Shown: piece by piece, positions 9,938 to 17,847 of the stretch
Layout of the letters: each line of letters starts with the position of its first letter
Position numbering within the stretch: the stretch's first letter is position 1
Assembly: GCF_000758755.1 (NCBI RefSeq)
Contig: NZ_JRMV01000275.1
Span: forward strand, 153,486 to 217,485
DNA length: 64,000 nucleotides
Direction of reading: 5' to 3'
From: Actinomyces sp. S6-Spd3
Lineage (GTDB): Bacteria > Actinomycetota > Actinomycetes > Actinomycetales > Actinomycetaceae
Position numbers and translations under genes: made by a program
The notes under the pieces: model-generated
What the model was told of the DNA's origin: nothing
Databases searched by the model: none
The model's input: only the letters and a program-made list of their open reading frames with translations

Positions 9938-11328
9938 AAAGTGCCCTCCTCCACTAGGCGATCGGCAACTTTCCATGCACCGGAGCCGTTGGATCCCTTA
10001 ATGAATACGACGGCATTATCTTCCAGTATGCCGCGCAGAGCGTCGATTACCTCGTCAACATTCCGGAAGCGACGATGTGTGTCGTCCTCGCCTCGCTCAC
10101 TGAAGTAGAACTGAGATTCATCGCCGAGAGCAAGCACGCAGCGCGCACCCGCATCTTCAAAGAACCGCGCGACTTCGCGATGCGTTTCTTCCGAGGCCTC
10201 GCCAAGTTCAAGAATTCCACCGGCGACAATGACCAGGGGGCGCCTTACTGCCAGATCCGCAGCAGCACGGCATCCTGCTCGGAAGGAATCCAAGTTCGCG
10301 TTGTAGGAATCGTCGATGAGAGTGATGTGGCGACCGTCAAGCTCGAGTTCGTGAATGCTCATGCGATGAGGACTCGACGCCCCTTGGCCATTAACAGCCG
10401 CGCAAGCCTTTTCCGGCGCGATACCCAAAACCCACGCGCCTGCGATTGCCGCGCAAGCATTTGAGACGTGATGGATACCGACCAAGCCAAGATGCATCGG
10501 GAAAGTCAAGCCGTCGAGATGAAGATTAAAGACAGCCCTCCCCTGCTCATCAAGGTGAAGGTCTTCAGCCCAGAGGTCAGCCTCCGCATTTCCGGCAGCA
10601 GAGAAAGTGACGATACGTCCCGGAGCCTGTGGAGCCATCTCCATCACATGCGGGTCATCGCGATTGAGAATGCTCACCCCCGAAGGAACGAGGCCTCGAA
10701 TCAATTCTGCCTTTGCATCGCGAACGCCCTCAACAGAGCCGAAGCCACCCAAGTGCGCGTGTCCCACCATGAGTTCAATCGCGGCGTCAGGGGGCGCGAT
10801 ACGCGTGAGGTAATCAATGTGACCGGGCCCCGACGCGCCCATTTCGAGGACCAGGTGACGCGTCGATTCATCGGCACGCAAAACTGTCAGGGGAAGCCCC
10901 ACCTCGTTATTGAAAGACAATTGCGGAGCAACGGTTGGCGCATCCTCGCTCATGATCGCGGCGAGAAGATCCTTTGTCGTGGTTTTACCAGCCGAACCCG
11001 TCACTGCGATCACGTCCAGCGGCTGGGACTGGCGCAACTCGCTGAGATAGGCGCGAGCAAGCTCTCCCAAGGCGAAGGTTGAGTCTGAAACAACGATTTG
11101 GGGAAGCGGCGAATCACAGACATGTTCAACGATTGCTGCCACTGCACCACGCGAAGCCGCCGCTTCAAGATACTGGTGCCCATCGCTTGTCTCACCGCGA
11201 CGAGCGACAAAAAGAGAACCCGGGGTAATTTCTCGAGAATCCGTTTCAACTGTCGCGGTCACGTCAACATCAGTGCCGTGGAGCTGTGCGCCCAATGCTT
11301 GAGCGATCCACTTGCTGGACCTATGCAT
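9934..11328 (-). CDS. murF: UDP-N-acetylmuramoyl-tripeptide--D-alanyl-D-alanine ligase MurF
   Basis: Cytoplasmic ligase that adds D-Ala-D-Ala to the UDP-MurNAc-tripeptide. 464 residues from the ATG at 11328, which follows AAGGAG at good spacing. Visible are the N-terminal TVETDSREITPGSLFVA substrate region, the P-loop VTGSAGKTTTKDLL, LEMGASGPGHIDYL, and LIDDSYNANLDSFRAG, the MurF signature. Just upstream is ftsI, where murE would be expected in most bacteria; murE is not present here. The 42-base gap to ftsI is the largest between ftsL and ftsQ. Confidence 0.97.
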   Translation of the reverse strand: MHRSSKWIAQALGAQLHGTDVDVTATVETDSREITPGSLFVARRGETSDGHQYLEAAASRGAVAAIVEHVCDSPLPQIVVSDSTFALGELARAYLSELRQSQPLDVIAVTGSAGKTTTKDLLAAIMSEDAPTVAPQLSFNNEVGLPLTVLRADESTRHLVLEMGASGPGHIDYLTRIAPPDAAIELMVGHAHLGGFGSVEGVRDAKAELIRGLVPSGVSILNRDDPHVMEMAPQAPGRIVTFSAAGNAEADLWAEDLHLDEQGRAVFNLHLDGLTFPMHLGLVGIHHVSNACAAIAGAWVLGIAPEKACAAVNGQGASSPHRMSIHELELDGRHITLIDDSYNANLDSFRAGCRAAADLAVRRPLVIVAGGILELGEASEETHREVARFFEDAGARCVLALGDESQFYFSERGEDDTHRRFRNVDEVIDALRGILEDNAVVFIKGSNGSGAWKVADRLVEEGTL

Positions 11329-11370
11329 GCTTCTCCTTAGGGTTTCACCCATTTACTGCACACTAGCGTA

Positions 11371-13134
11371 CTAGGGCCTCGTGGGATACAGCTGGGCGGT
11401 TTCTGTAGATGCAGGAATTCCCAGGTTTCGCACTGCCTCAGTTGCTACTTCTCCCCACAAAGGAGCCGCAGAATCCGAAGACAAACCGCCCACACGCGGG
11501 TTGTACAAAACAACCGAAATTGCCAAACGCGGAGATTCCGCGGGAATCAAACCGGCAGTGTTTGATACGACCGCGTCAGCTCCATTGACTTTGATGTCTG
11601 CCGTACCCGTCTTCACAGCAATGCGGTAGCCCTCGACCTTTGCTAGCTGGCCAGTACCCAATTCATCAGTGACAACAGACTCCATCATGGTGATGAGTTC
11701 TTTTGAGCGATCCGCCGACATGACTTGCTTCGGCTGAGGAGCCGTAGCTTTCTCGGCACGCCCCTGCGAATCGACCGTCGAGTCGATAATTCGAGGCGCA
11801 ATCATCACACCACGGTTTCCGATTGCCTGAATGAGTTGATTCTGTTGGACCGCGGTAACAGCGTAGGACTGCCCGAACATCATCGTGTAGCGATCTCGGC
11901 CTTGAATATTGTCGAAATCTCGCATGATGCCCTGAGACTCGCCCGCCAGCTCGATTCCAGTGGGCTGGTTAAGACCCATCTTCGTCATGAAGTCGTAGCG
12001 ATCACGATCGCCCACCTGCTCGCCAATCTCAATCGTTCCAACGTTCGAGGATTCCGCAAGGATACCGGTCGACGTCAAAGTCTCAGTTCCGTGCTCGTGG
12101 TAATCCTTGATCGGACCGCCGGCATCGGGAGGGTTAATGCTATACGGGACGCTGTATTGACTCGTTGGCGTAGTCGTTCCCTTTTCCAGGGCCGAGGCCA
12201 CAGTTAGCAGCTTGCCCACCGAACCCGGTTCGTAGGGAGCCTGCACCCCCATGACAGATTGAGGTTTTGCGGCATCCGGCGTCGTGGACCCCGAATCGGC
12301 AAGAACAAGAATACGTCCCGTCGACACATCAGAAATGACGACGACTCCCCAGTCTGCATTGTGCTTACGCACGCGTTCGTCAAGACGGTCTTGAACGAGG
12401 TGTTGAAGGTCAGCGTGGAGGGTTGTCCGTACTGAACCGCCATCTTGAGGCTCTTTGGTCGTGCGCTTCCCACCGGGCATAATCGCACCGTTGGGCGAGA
12501 TCTCGTAAGCTTCTTCCCCTGCTGTTCCTTGGAGGAAATTGTTGAAGTACGCTTCAAGCCCTGAAACGCCATCGCTTTGAGCATTGACCGCGCCAACGAT
12601 CGGAGCAGCGGTATTACCGTTCGGGTAGACGCGGTCGAAGACCGACTCCCATTCAATTCCAGTGATATCGAGCTTGCGGATCTCACGGTATGTCACCGCA
12701 TCGACATTTTTCTTGAGGTAGACATACGTGGAATCCCCCAGCATCATGCCGCCCAATTCGGCGCGACTCATCCCTAAGAGCGGGGCGAGCTGCTTGGCTG
12801 CTTCTGCTGGGCCTCGACCGACTACTTTACCGTCGTCGTCTTTGTGTTCGTAGGTCGTGATTGCTCGCTGGTTGACGGCAATGTGATAGGCCTGAACTGA
12901 ATCTGCTAAGACAACGCCATTCACATCGAGGATGTTGCCGCGTTTTGCACCGATTTCACTGACAGCTGTGCGAACTCTTTCGCCTTCCGATGAAAGAGTC
13001 GCGCTTTGGAAAATTTGGATAACCAATAGCTGAAGAACGCATAACGCAAAGAGGACGGTGAACATCCTCCCGATTCCACGGGCGCGATTCGCAGTGGTAT
13101 CACTCGCTTTGCGTGTGCGCTGCCACAACCTCAT
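11371..13134 (-). CDS. ftsI: Class B penicillin-binding protein, septal transpeptidase FtsI/PBP3
   Basis: Membrane-anchored D,D-transpeptidase that crosslinks septal peptidoglycan with FtsW. 587 residues. One N-terminal transmembrane helix near 22-42, the PBP dimerisation domain with the KRGNILDVNGVVLA box near 64-77, then the transpeptidase domain with active-site SxxK as Ser305-Val-Gly-Lys308, SSN at 362-364 and KTGTA at 508-512. It ends soon after the transpeptidase domain, with no PASTA repeats. It starts four bases inside the ftsL-like gene end. Confidence 0.96.
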   Translation of the reverse strand: MRLWQRTRKASDTTANRARGIGRMFTVLFALCVLQLLVIQIFQSATLSSEGERVRTAVSEIGAKRGNILDVNGVVLADSVQAYHIAVNQRAITTYEHKDDDGKVVGRGPAEAAKQLAPLLGMSRAELGGMMLGDSTYVYLKKNVDAVTYREIRKLDITGIEWESVFDRVYPNGNTAAPIVGAVNAQSDGVSGLEAYFNNFLQGTAGEEAYEISPNGAIMPGGKRTTKEPQDGGSVRTTLHADLQHLVQDRLDERVRKHNADWGVVVISDVSTGRILVLADSGSTTPDAAKPQSVMGVQAPYEPGSVGKLLTVASALEKGTTTPTSQYSVPYSINPPDAGGPIKDYHEHGTETLTSTGILAESSNVGTIEIGEQVGDRDRYDFMTKMGLNQPTGIELAGESQGIMRDFDNIQGRDRYTMMFGQSYAVTAVQQNQLIQAIGNRGVMIAPRIIDSTVDSQGRAEKATAPQPKQVMSADRSKELITMMESVVTDELGTGQLAKVEGYRIAVKTGTADIKVNGADAVVSNTAGLIPAESPRLAISVVLYNPRVGGLSSDSAAPLWGEVATEAVRNLGIPASTETAQLYPTRP

Positions 13135-13526
13135 CGCGCGGCGACACCGCCCTCAACTGTGCCATCGGATAGACGAATAGTGCCGAGCTTGCCGGCGTGT
13201 ACCATTCCCTGTGCCTTCGCAGCCTTCTCCAGTTCAACGGGAGAAGCCTTTTCTTGAAGTTGAGTCTGCAGAGTCCATGACTGTGCTTCAAGCTCATTGA
13301 GCTGAATCTGGTACTCGCGAATCTCGTACGAGGTCTGCGCCATGTGGGTGTTAATCACCATGGGAACCACAATAGCGATTGCGATCATGACCAGCGCGAT
13401 GATCGTCATGGGAATGACCGAGCGACGAGGACGCGTGGAGTTGACCACCGTCAAAAGTGGTCGAATTTCCTCACCTACGTAGGCCGGACGAGAGGTCGCG
13501 CGTGCGCGCGCGGTGGCTCCGCTCAT
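13131..13526 (-). CDS. ftsL: FtsL-like septum formation protein
   Basis: Small single-pass membrane protein of 131 residues. A cytoplasmic N-terminal tail of about 35 residues is followed by a very hydrophobic helix (IPMTIIALVMIAIAIVVPMV) and then a heptad-like region (SYEIREYQIQLNELEAQ) consistent with the FtsL/FtsB coiled coil. FtsL and DivIC types are too short and divergent to be sure by sequence alone. Position between rsmH and ftsI, with four-base overlaps on both sides, makes FtsL the best call. Confidence 0.85.
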   Translation of the reverse strand: MSGATARARATSRPAYVGEEIRPLLTVVNSTRPRRSVIPMTIIALVMIAIAIVVPMVINTHMAQTSYEIREYQIQLNELEAQSWTLQTQLQEKASPVELEKAAKAQGMVHAGKLGTIRLSDGTVEGGVAAR

Positions 13527-14500
13527 GGTCTTTCCTTCCAGGGACGTATCATCTGTGCGCCGCGCATCCGCACGGATGCGGAACGCGGATTATGGGATTT
13601 TTCTGTGTCGTCAGCCAACTGCGCTCCTCGAGTAAGGAGTTGCAAGCGAGCTTGAAGTTCTTCGGGGATGAGGGGAATCCCCGCGGGGGCTTGGTCTGTT
13701 GCCCCACGTCGAAAGATGTCCTTGACCAAGCGATCTTCCAAAGATTGATAGGACTCGATGACGATTCTTCCGCCCACACGAAGTCGTTCGAGAGCTGCGG
13801 GAAGTGCGGCCTCGAGAATCGTGAGCTCATCGTTGACCGCAATTCGCAAGGCCTGGAAGGTCCTCTTCGCGGGGTTTCCTCCGGTGCGTCGCGCGGCCGC
13901 CGGGATCGAGTCTCGAACGATCTGCGCCAATTGTGAGGTTCGCGTGAGCGGCTGAGTTTCCCGGTCACGAACGATGCGCGCAGCGATCTTCGAGGCGAAC
14001 TTCTCTTCCCCGTAAACCCGCAGGATCCGCGTAATTTCGTCTTTCGAGGCCGAGGCCAAGAGCTGGGCAGCGCTCACTCCGACGGTGGGATTCATTCGCA
14101 TGTCGAGAGGTGCGTCGTGCGAATACGAGAAGCCACGTTCTTCTTCGTCGAGCTGAAGAGAAGAAACGCCGAGGTCCATGAGAATGCCATCAACCATTGC
14201 TCCCGGCGCTTCATCGGCAACTTCAGCCATGTTGTCGTAAGTCGTATGGAATGCTCGGAACCTGGAGCCGAAGGGCGCAAGCCTTGCTGATGCAAGCTCA
14301 ATTGCTGCGGGGTCACGATCGATGCCGAAGACGGTCAGTTGAGGGAAACGCTTGAGCGCTGCTTCGGTGTGGCCACCCATCCCCAAGGTCGCGTCAATGA
14401 GGACCGCTCCGGGAGTTTCAATAGCGGGAGCAAGCATGTCCAAGCACTCGTTGAGGAGGACAGGAACGTGCAAGCGCGAGGCATCGCGGTCAGCAGACAC
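13523..14500 (-). CDS. rsmH: 16S rRNA m4C1402 methyltransferase RsmH (MraW)
   Basis: SAM-dependent enzyme that N4-methylates C1402 of 16S rRNA. 325 residues. Family signatures seen are HVPVLLNECLDML at the start, the SAM loop DATLGMGGHTEA, DLGVSSLQLDEEERGFSY, and FQALRIAVNDEL near the middle. It overlaps the ftsL-like gene (ATGA). The gap of 108 bases to mraZ contains a large inverted repeat described separately, so the expression ratio of the two genes may be set at the RNA level. Confidence 0.97.
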   Translation of the reverse strand: MSADRDASRLHVPVLLNECLDMLAPAIETPGAVLIDATLGMGGHTEAALKRFPQLTVFGIDRDPAAIELASARLAPFGSRFRAFHTTYDNMAEVADEAPGAMVDGILMDLGVSSLQLDEEERGFSYSHDAPLDMRMNPTVGVSAAQLLASASKDEITRILRVYGEEKFASKIAARIVRDRETQPLTRTSQLAQIVRDSIPAAARRTGGNPAKRTFQALRIAVNDELTILEAALPAALERLRVGGRIVIESYQSLEDRLVKDIFRRGATDQAPAGIPLIPEELQARLQLLTRGAQLADDTEKSHNPRSASVRMRGAQMIRPWKERP

Positions 14501-14527
14501 TTCTGCCCTCCTTCTGTGTGATGGGTA

Positions 14528-14608
14528 CCCGTCGTTCCAGGTCCCCCACCGTGCTCTGCCATCGGGGAAGTGACGTCAGAACATCGGGAGGAGACCTGGA
14601 ATGACGGG
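14528..14608 (-). repeat. Long inverted repeat between mraZ and rsmH
   Basis: The arms at 14528-14543 (CCCGTCGTTCCAGGTC) and 14593-14608 (GACCTGGAATGACGGG) are complementary over 16 bases, with one position that becomes a wobble or mismatch, separated by 49 bases. The right arm touches the mraZ stop codon. In the minus-strand transcript this can fold into a stem just after mraZ and before rsmH. There is no U-run, so partial attenuation, processing or protection of the rsmH end are all possible. Confidence 0.6.
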
Positions 14609-15040
14609 CTAGAACATTCCTGGGATAATTTCGTTTTCAGTTTGTGAGAACACGTCTTCCTGGACGGACAGGTAGTCGTTCCACGCCTGTGAATTCCAGA
14701 TCTCTGCGCGCGACCCGGCACCAATGACGGTGAGTTCGCGGTCAAGACCGGCGTATTTACGAAGATCCGGGGGAAGAGTGATTCTTCCTTGCTTATCCGG
14801 AACCTCCTTGTACGCCCCCGAGAGCAGCACGCGAACATAGTCGCGCGCTTGTTTGGATGACAGTGGCGCTCGTCGAAGTTCCACCGTCATCTGCTCAAAC
14901 TCTTGGGCGGGAAAGGCGTAGATGCAGTGTTCTTGACCTCGAGTCAGAACAATGCCACCTTCCATGTCCTCCCGGAATCGGGCAGGCAGAATCACGCGTC
15001 CCTTGTCGTCGAGCTTGGGCTCGTAAGTGCCAAGGAACAT
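14609..15040 (-). CDS. mraZ: Transcriptional regulator MraZ
   Basis: MraZ is an AbrB-like double SpoVT-domain DNA-binding protein that usually controls its own dcw operon. 143 residues from the ATG at 15040, giving the canonical [15 protein letters not shown]; another ATG lies one codon upstream. The two half-domains each show the DKGR/KQGR signature ([13 protein letters not shown] near 11-23 and [14 protein letters not shown] in the second half). It is the first gene of the minus-strand cluster, and TGG repeats at 10-base spacing lie just upstream, matching the known MraZ operator layout. Confidence 0.97.
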   Translation of the reverse strand: MFLGTYEPKLDDKGRVILPARFREDMEGGIVLTRGQEHCIYAFPAQEFEQMTVELRRAPLSSKQARDYVRVLLSGAYKEVPDKQGRITLPPDLRKYAGLDRELTVIGAGSRAEIWNSQAWNDYLSVQEDVFSQTENEIIPGMF

Positions 15041-15073
15041 CATTCACCGCCTTCCCCTCCGTGACATCTTCCC

Positions 15074-15096
15074 CCACTTTACTCCACGTTTTGCCA
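15074..15096 (-). promoter_or_regulatory. MraZ operator (three TGG half-boxes at 10-base spacing)
   Basis: On the minus strand TGG triplets begin at 15096, 15086 and 15076, reading TGGCA, TGGAG and TGGGG with exactly five bases between each pentamer. Known MraZ operators are direct repeats of TGGGN with five-base spacers near the mraZ promoter, so this is very likely the autoregulatory site. It lies about 35 bases upstream of the mraZ start. Confidence 0.75.
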
Positions 15097-15170
15097 TTTT
15101 GGGACCTTTTCCCACACTGAACCAACAGATTAACTAGACAAATCGGCGGAATATCAATGAAAAATAGGAG

Positions 15171-15186
15171 TGGAGGAAAGTGGGGG
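15171..15186 (+). promoter_or_regulatory. Upstream MraZ-like two-part box, copy 1
   Basis: The plus strand reads TGGAGGAAAGTGGGGG, with TGG at 15171 and 15181: the same TGGAG-N5-TGGGG pattern as the mraZ-proximal box but in the opposite orientation. It is nearly identical to the copy at 15262. A role as a distal MraZ site is inferred from the pattern. Confidence 0.5.
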
Positions 15187-15261
15187 AAATTTTCAGCGTT
15201 TCTCGTCAAAAAACCCAGGAATCGCTTCTGACCAGCACAAATATGCTCAAGCAACTAGAGG

Positions 15262-15277
15262 TGGAGGAAAGTGGGGA
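15262..15277 (+). promoter_or_regulatory. Upstream MraZ-like two-part box, copy 2
   Basis: The plus strand reads TGGAGGAAAGTGGGGA, with TGG at 15262 and 15272. With the copy at 15171 it makes a direct repeat (GTGGAGGAAAGTGGGG) 91 bases apart, nearly nine helical turns. A role in looping or cooperative MraZ binding is inference. Confidence 0.5.
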
Positions 15278-15312
15278 AACGCTGCGGCCTACCGCGTGAC
15301 CGTAACCCGATA

Positions 15313-15353
15313 ACAAAAAATGGATGCCTGGCGAGCACACTCACCAGACATCC
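15313..15353 (-). terminator. Intrinsic terminator after the DUF3040 gene
   Basis: On the minus strand the segment from 15352 down to 15322 folds as GGATGTCTGGTGAG, a TGTG loop, then CTCGCCAGGCATCC: a stem of about 14 pairs with two G-T wobbles, followed by ATTTTTTG. This is a classic stem plus U-run directly after the DUF3040 stop. An A-run on the other side suggests it could also work in the other direction. Confidence 0.85.
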
Positions 15354-15369
15354 ACCCGAAAAAAATCAG

Positions 15370-15738
15370 TTATTCATCTGCGGAACGGCGATCCCAACGT
15401 TCCTCTTGACGCTGCATAAAAGAAGACCTCTTCGCTCCAGGGCGCAAAACCCGCGGAGCCTGCAAGGCATACCAAGCACCACCAAGCATGAAAAGAAAAC
15501 CCGCGACCCCAACGATCAAAGAGAGCACCGAGTACCCCAGAGAGACAGCGGCAACCAAAATCAGCAAACCCGCGACAATCATCAAGGAGCCAACAGCAAC
15601 CCGCTTGGGGGAAAGTTTCGAAGAAGAACGCGGCGAATGAGCGTCTTCGCGCACGTGATCACGGAAGGAGGAAGGCTGATGGTCGAACTGTGCTTCCATC
15701 TCCTCAAGAACTTGCTTCTCGTAATCAGAAAGTGCCAT
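15370..15738 (-). CDS. DUF3040 family membrane protein
   Basis: Small actinobacterial membrane protein of 122 residues and unknown function. It starts with MALSDYEKQVLEEMEAQF, the typical DUF3040 opening, followed by a charged segment and two adjacent transmembrane helices (about 47-67 and 72-92), then an Arg-rich tail (KRSSFMQRQEERWDRR). Genes of this family are commonly found near mraZ in actinobacteria. It lies 9 bases downstream of dinB, so it is probably cotranscribed with it, and ends at a strong terminator. Confidence 0.85.
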   Translation of the reverse strand: MALSDYEKQVLEEMEAQFDHQPSSFRDHVREDAHSPRSSSKLSPKRVAVGSLMIVAGLLILVAAVSLGYSVLSLIVGVAGFLFMLGGAWYALQAPRVLRPGAKRSSFMQRQEERWDRRSADE

Positions 15739-15747
15739 GGGGTCATT

Positions 15748-16965
15748 CTACTTGTTTTCGTCAAGCAAAGATGCAATCGAGATTGCCCCTGCCCCATACT
15801 TCCCACGAATTTGATCCATGGCGCGCTCAGCAGCTTCAGGGCGTTCGTCCTGATCAAGCGTGACTTCAAAACCTTCTTCTCGAGCAATGAGTCCTTCTGC
15901 TCGCACCCCAAAAAGTCGCACTCCCCCGCTCGGAAGAGTCTCACGAGCAAATAATTCGCGCGCAATCCTCGAAATTTCTCTTCCCAAGTCAGTAGGAGCA
16001 GCCAGGCGCTGCTGACGAGTGATCGTTGAAAAGTCCGCACCGCGCATTTTGATCGCAACTTGACGACATACCCACCCGCCTTCGCGCAATCGGCGGGCAC
16101 ATTCATGTGCAGCCTTGGTAATAAATTGCTCAAGAACGCCTCGATCACGAATATCAAGCTCGAAGGTTCTCTCCATACCAACTGACTTTTCTTCACGCGA
16201 GACGCAAACTGGCCTCGGATCAATTCCCCACGCAAGATCATGAAGCTGGTGCGCAGCCGCGGCCCCAAGGAGACGAGCCAAGCGCTGCACAGGATGCTCA
16301 GCAAGCTGCCCAATGGTTTGAATCCCCTCACGTTCAAGGATCTGCCCGCTCTTGGCTCCCACTCCCCACAAGGCGCCAACTGGAAGTCCGTGAAGGAATT
16401 CAATGGTGGCCTCGGCGGGGATCAACAAAAGCCCGTCAGGCTTCGCATTCGAGGAGGCGATTTTTGCCACAGACTTCGTCGAGGCGATCCCCACCGACGC
16501 CGGCAGGCCGAGGTCCCCTCGAATCTGGGTACGGATATCTCGCGCGATCTGAGTGGGGGTTCCGAAACGAAGCCTTGACCCCTTGACGTCAACAAAAGCC
16601 TCGTCGACGCTCACTTGCTCAACAAGCGGGCTAAAACGCCCGATGATCTCCATGACTTTGCGCGAATACATGCGGTAGAGCTCGAAGTGCCCAGGAATGA
16701 ATACTGCTGTCGGACACAGTGCACGTGCACGAGCAATAGGCATGCCGGCGCGCACACCCAAGCCCCTGGCCTCGTAGGTCGCAGAAGTGACAACCCCTCG
16801 ATTCCCACTTCCCCCCACGATGACGGCCTTACCGACAAGCGATGGGTCCTGACGAATCTCAACCTGCGCGAAGAAAGAATCCATGTCAATGTGCAAGATA
16901 TTCGTTTGAGAATCATCGTCTCCCCAAAAGCGTTTGCGACGCTTATCGCGCGGAGCGTTCGACAT
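15748..16965 (-). CDS. dinB: DNA polymerase IV (Y family), DinB
   Basis: Error-prone translesion DNA polymerase. 405 residues, slightly longer than E. coli Pol IV. Motifs seen: ILHIDMDSFFAQVE near the N-terminus (first catalytic Asp pair), the YEARGLGVRAGMP loop, and SVDEAFVDV (catalytic Asp-Glu). These are followed by the thumb and little-finger domains. A good GGAGG site precedes the ATG. I saw no beta-clamp motif that I can name with certainty at the C-terminus. No SOS box lies in the short 30-base gap upstream, so unlike lexA and recA it may not be LexA controlled. Confidence 0.95.
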   Translation of the reverse strand: MSNAPRDKRRKRFWGDDDSQTNILHIDMDSFFAQVEIRQDPSLVGKAVIVGGSGNRGVVTSATYEARGLGVRAGMPIARARALCPTAVFIPGHFELYRMYSRKVMEIIGRFSPLVEQVSVDEAFVDVKGSRLRFGTPTQIARDIRTQIRGDLGLPASVGIASTKSVAKIASSNAKPDGLLLIPAEATIEFLHGLPVGALWGVGAKSGQILEREGIQTIGQLAEHPVQRLARLLGAAAAHQLHDLAWGIDPRPVCVSREEKSVGMERTFELDIRDRGVLEQFITKAAHECARRLREGGWVCRQVAIKMRGADFSTITRQQRLAAPTDLGREISRIARELFARETLPSGGVRLFGVRAEGLIAREEGFEVTLDQDERPEAAERAMDQIRGKYGAGAISIASLLDENK

Positions 16966-16995
16966 CGGATCCTCCTTCCCGCTTAGAGTTGTTCT

Positions 16996-17793
16996 ATGAG
17001 TACTCTAGACTCCCCATCACTTGAGGTACGGTGGGACGGCCCGCGCGCAACACTTCTTGTCGATGGCGCCGAATCATCCTGCATCGACACGTCGGACCCC
17101 ACTTATCTCGATTTTGAGTACATGCAGCACGCAACTTGTGCGCTCCAAGCAACATTTCCTTCGTCCGCACCGCTACGCGTTCTTCATTTGGGAGGCGCGG
17201 CCTGCGCGCTCCCCTGGGCATGGTCGCTACTCTTTCCCTCATCGCGTCATACGGTTGTTGAGATTTCTCCAAAGATCGCAAGCTTTGCGCGCGAGACCTT
17301 CGATCTTCCACGCTCTCCTATCCTCAAAATACGAATCGGCGAGGCGCGCGCGGTCATTGATTCTCTTCGAGGCTCTTCCTTTGATGTCATTGTCCGCGAC
17401 GCATTCGCCGGGGAATCTGTCCCCTCTCAGCTGCGAACCCTTGAGTTCACTGCGCAGTGTCATCGCGTTCTTCGCGAAGGTGGTCTTCTGCTGGCCAACA
17501 GCGCGCACGGAGGTAGCGACAACGCACGCATTGACCTGGCAGGTATGCGGGAGAGCTTCGCAGATGTCCAAGCCCTGTGCGACCCCAAAGTCGGGCGCGG
17601 AGCACGACGAGGAAATATCGTCTTCCTCGCTCAGTATTCGCCGCAATCCGTTAACGAGGCCGAGCTCGACCGTCTTCTTCGCAAGCTTCCTCTTCCCGCT
17701 CGCCCTCTGCGCGGCAAAGACCTATCGAAGTGGCAGGCTGGGACGCGGGCCATGAGCGACGCGGAAATCGGCTGGGGATCCGACGAGGCCTAG
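16996..17793 (+). CDS. Spermidine-synthase-like SAM-dependent protein
   Basis: 265-residue soluble protein of the polyamine-synthase/methyltransferase fold, without the membrane part some relatives carry. Recognisable are TYLDFEYMQH near the front, the nucleotide loop VLHLGGAACALPWAW, an acidic strand end VVEISP, and FDVIVRDAFAGESVPSQL, which corresponds to the catalytic loop of spermidine synthases but lacks its usual sequence. Function as a true aminopropyl transferase is therefore doubtful; many actinobacterial relatives are of unknown role. It is divergent from dinB with only 30 bases between the starts. A TAGAGT hexamer about six bases before the ATG would suit a leaderless transcript. 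Confidence 0.8.
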   Translation: MSTLDSPSLEVRWDGPRATLLVDGAESSCIDTSDPTYLDFEYMQHATCALQATFPSSAPLRVLHLGGAACALPWAWSLLFPSSRHTVVEISPKIASFARETFDLPRSPILKIRIGEARAVIDSLRGSSFDVIVRDAFAGESVPSQLRTLEFTAQCHRVLREGGLLLANSAHGGSDNARIDLAGMRESFADVQALCDPKVGRGARRGNIVFLAQYSPQSVNEAELDRLLRKLPLPARPLRGKDLSKWQAGTRAMSDAEIGWGSDEA

Positions 17794-17847
17794 CCTTCAC
17801 AGAGATTCCCCGGCGCCCCGCGAGTTGGCAGGCACCTAGTTTCGGGT

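Larger units (their letters stand above)
15044..15369. other. Intergenic regulatory region upstream of mraZ
   Basis: About 330 bases without a gene. Near mraZ it holds a three-part MraZ-type box; further upstream are two near-identical GTGGAGGAAAGTGGGG elements on the plus strand, 91 bases apart; at the far end is the terminator of the DUF3040 gene. Between these are A/T-rich stretches suitable for promoters, but I cannot place a confident -10/-35 pair. Confidence 0.7.

Noticed and set aside
16966..16995. SOS box for dinB
   Set aside because: The 30-base gap upstream of dinB has no GAAC-N4-GTTC core.
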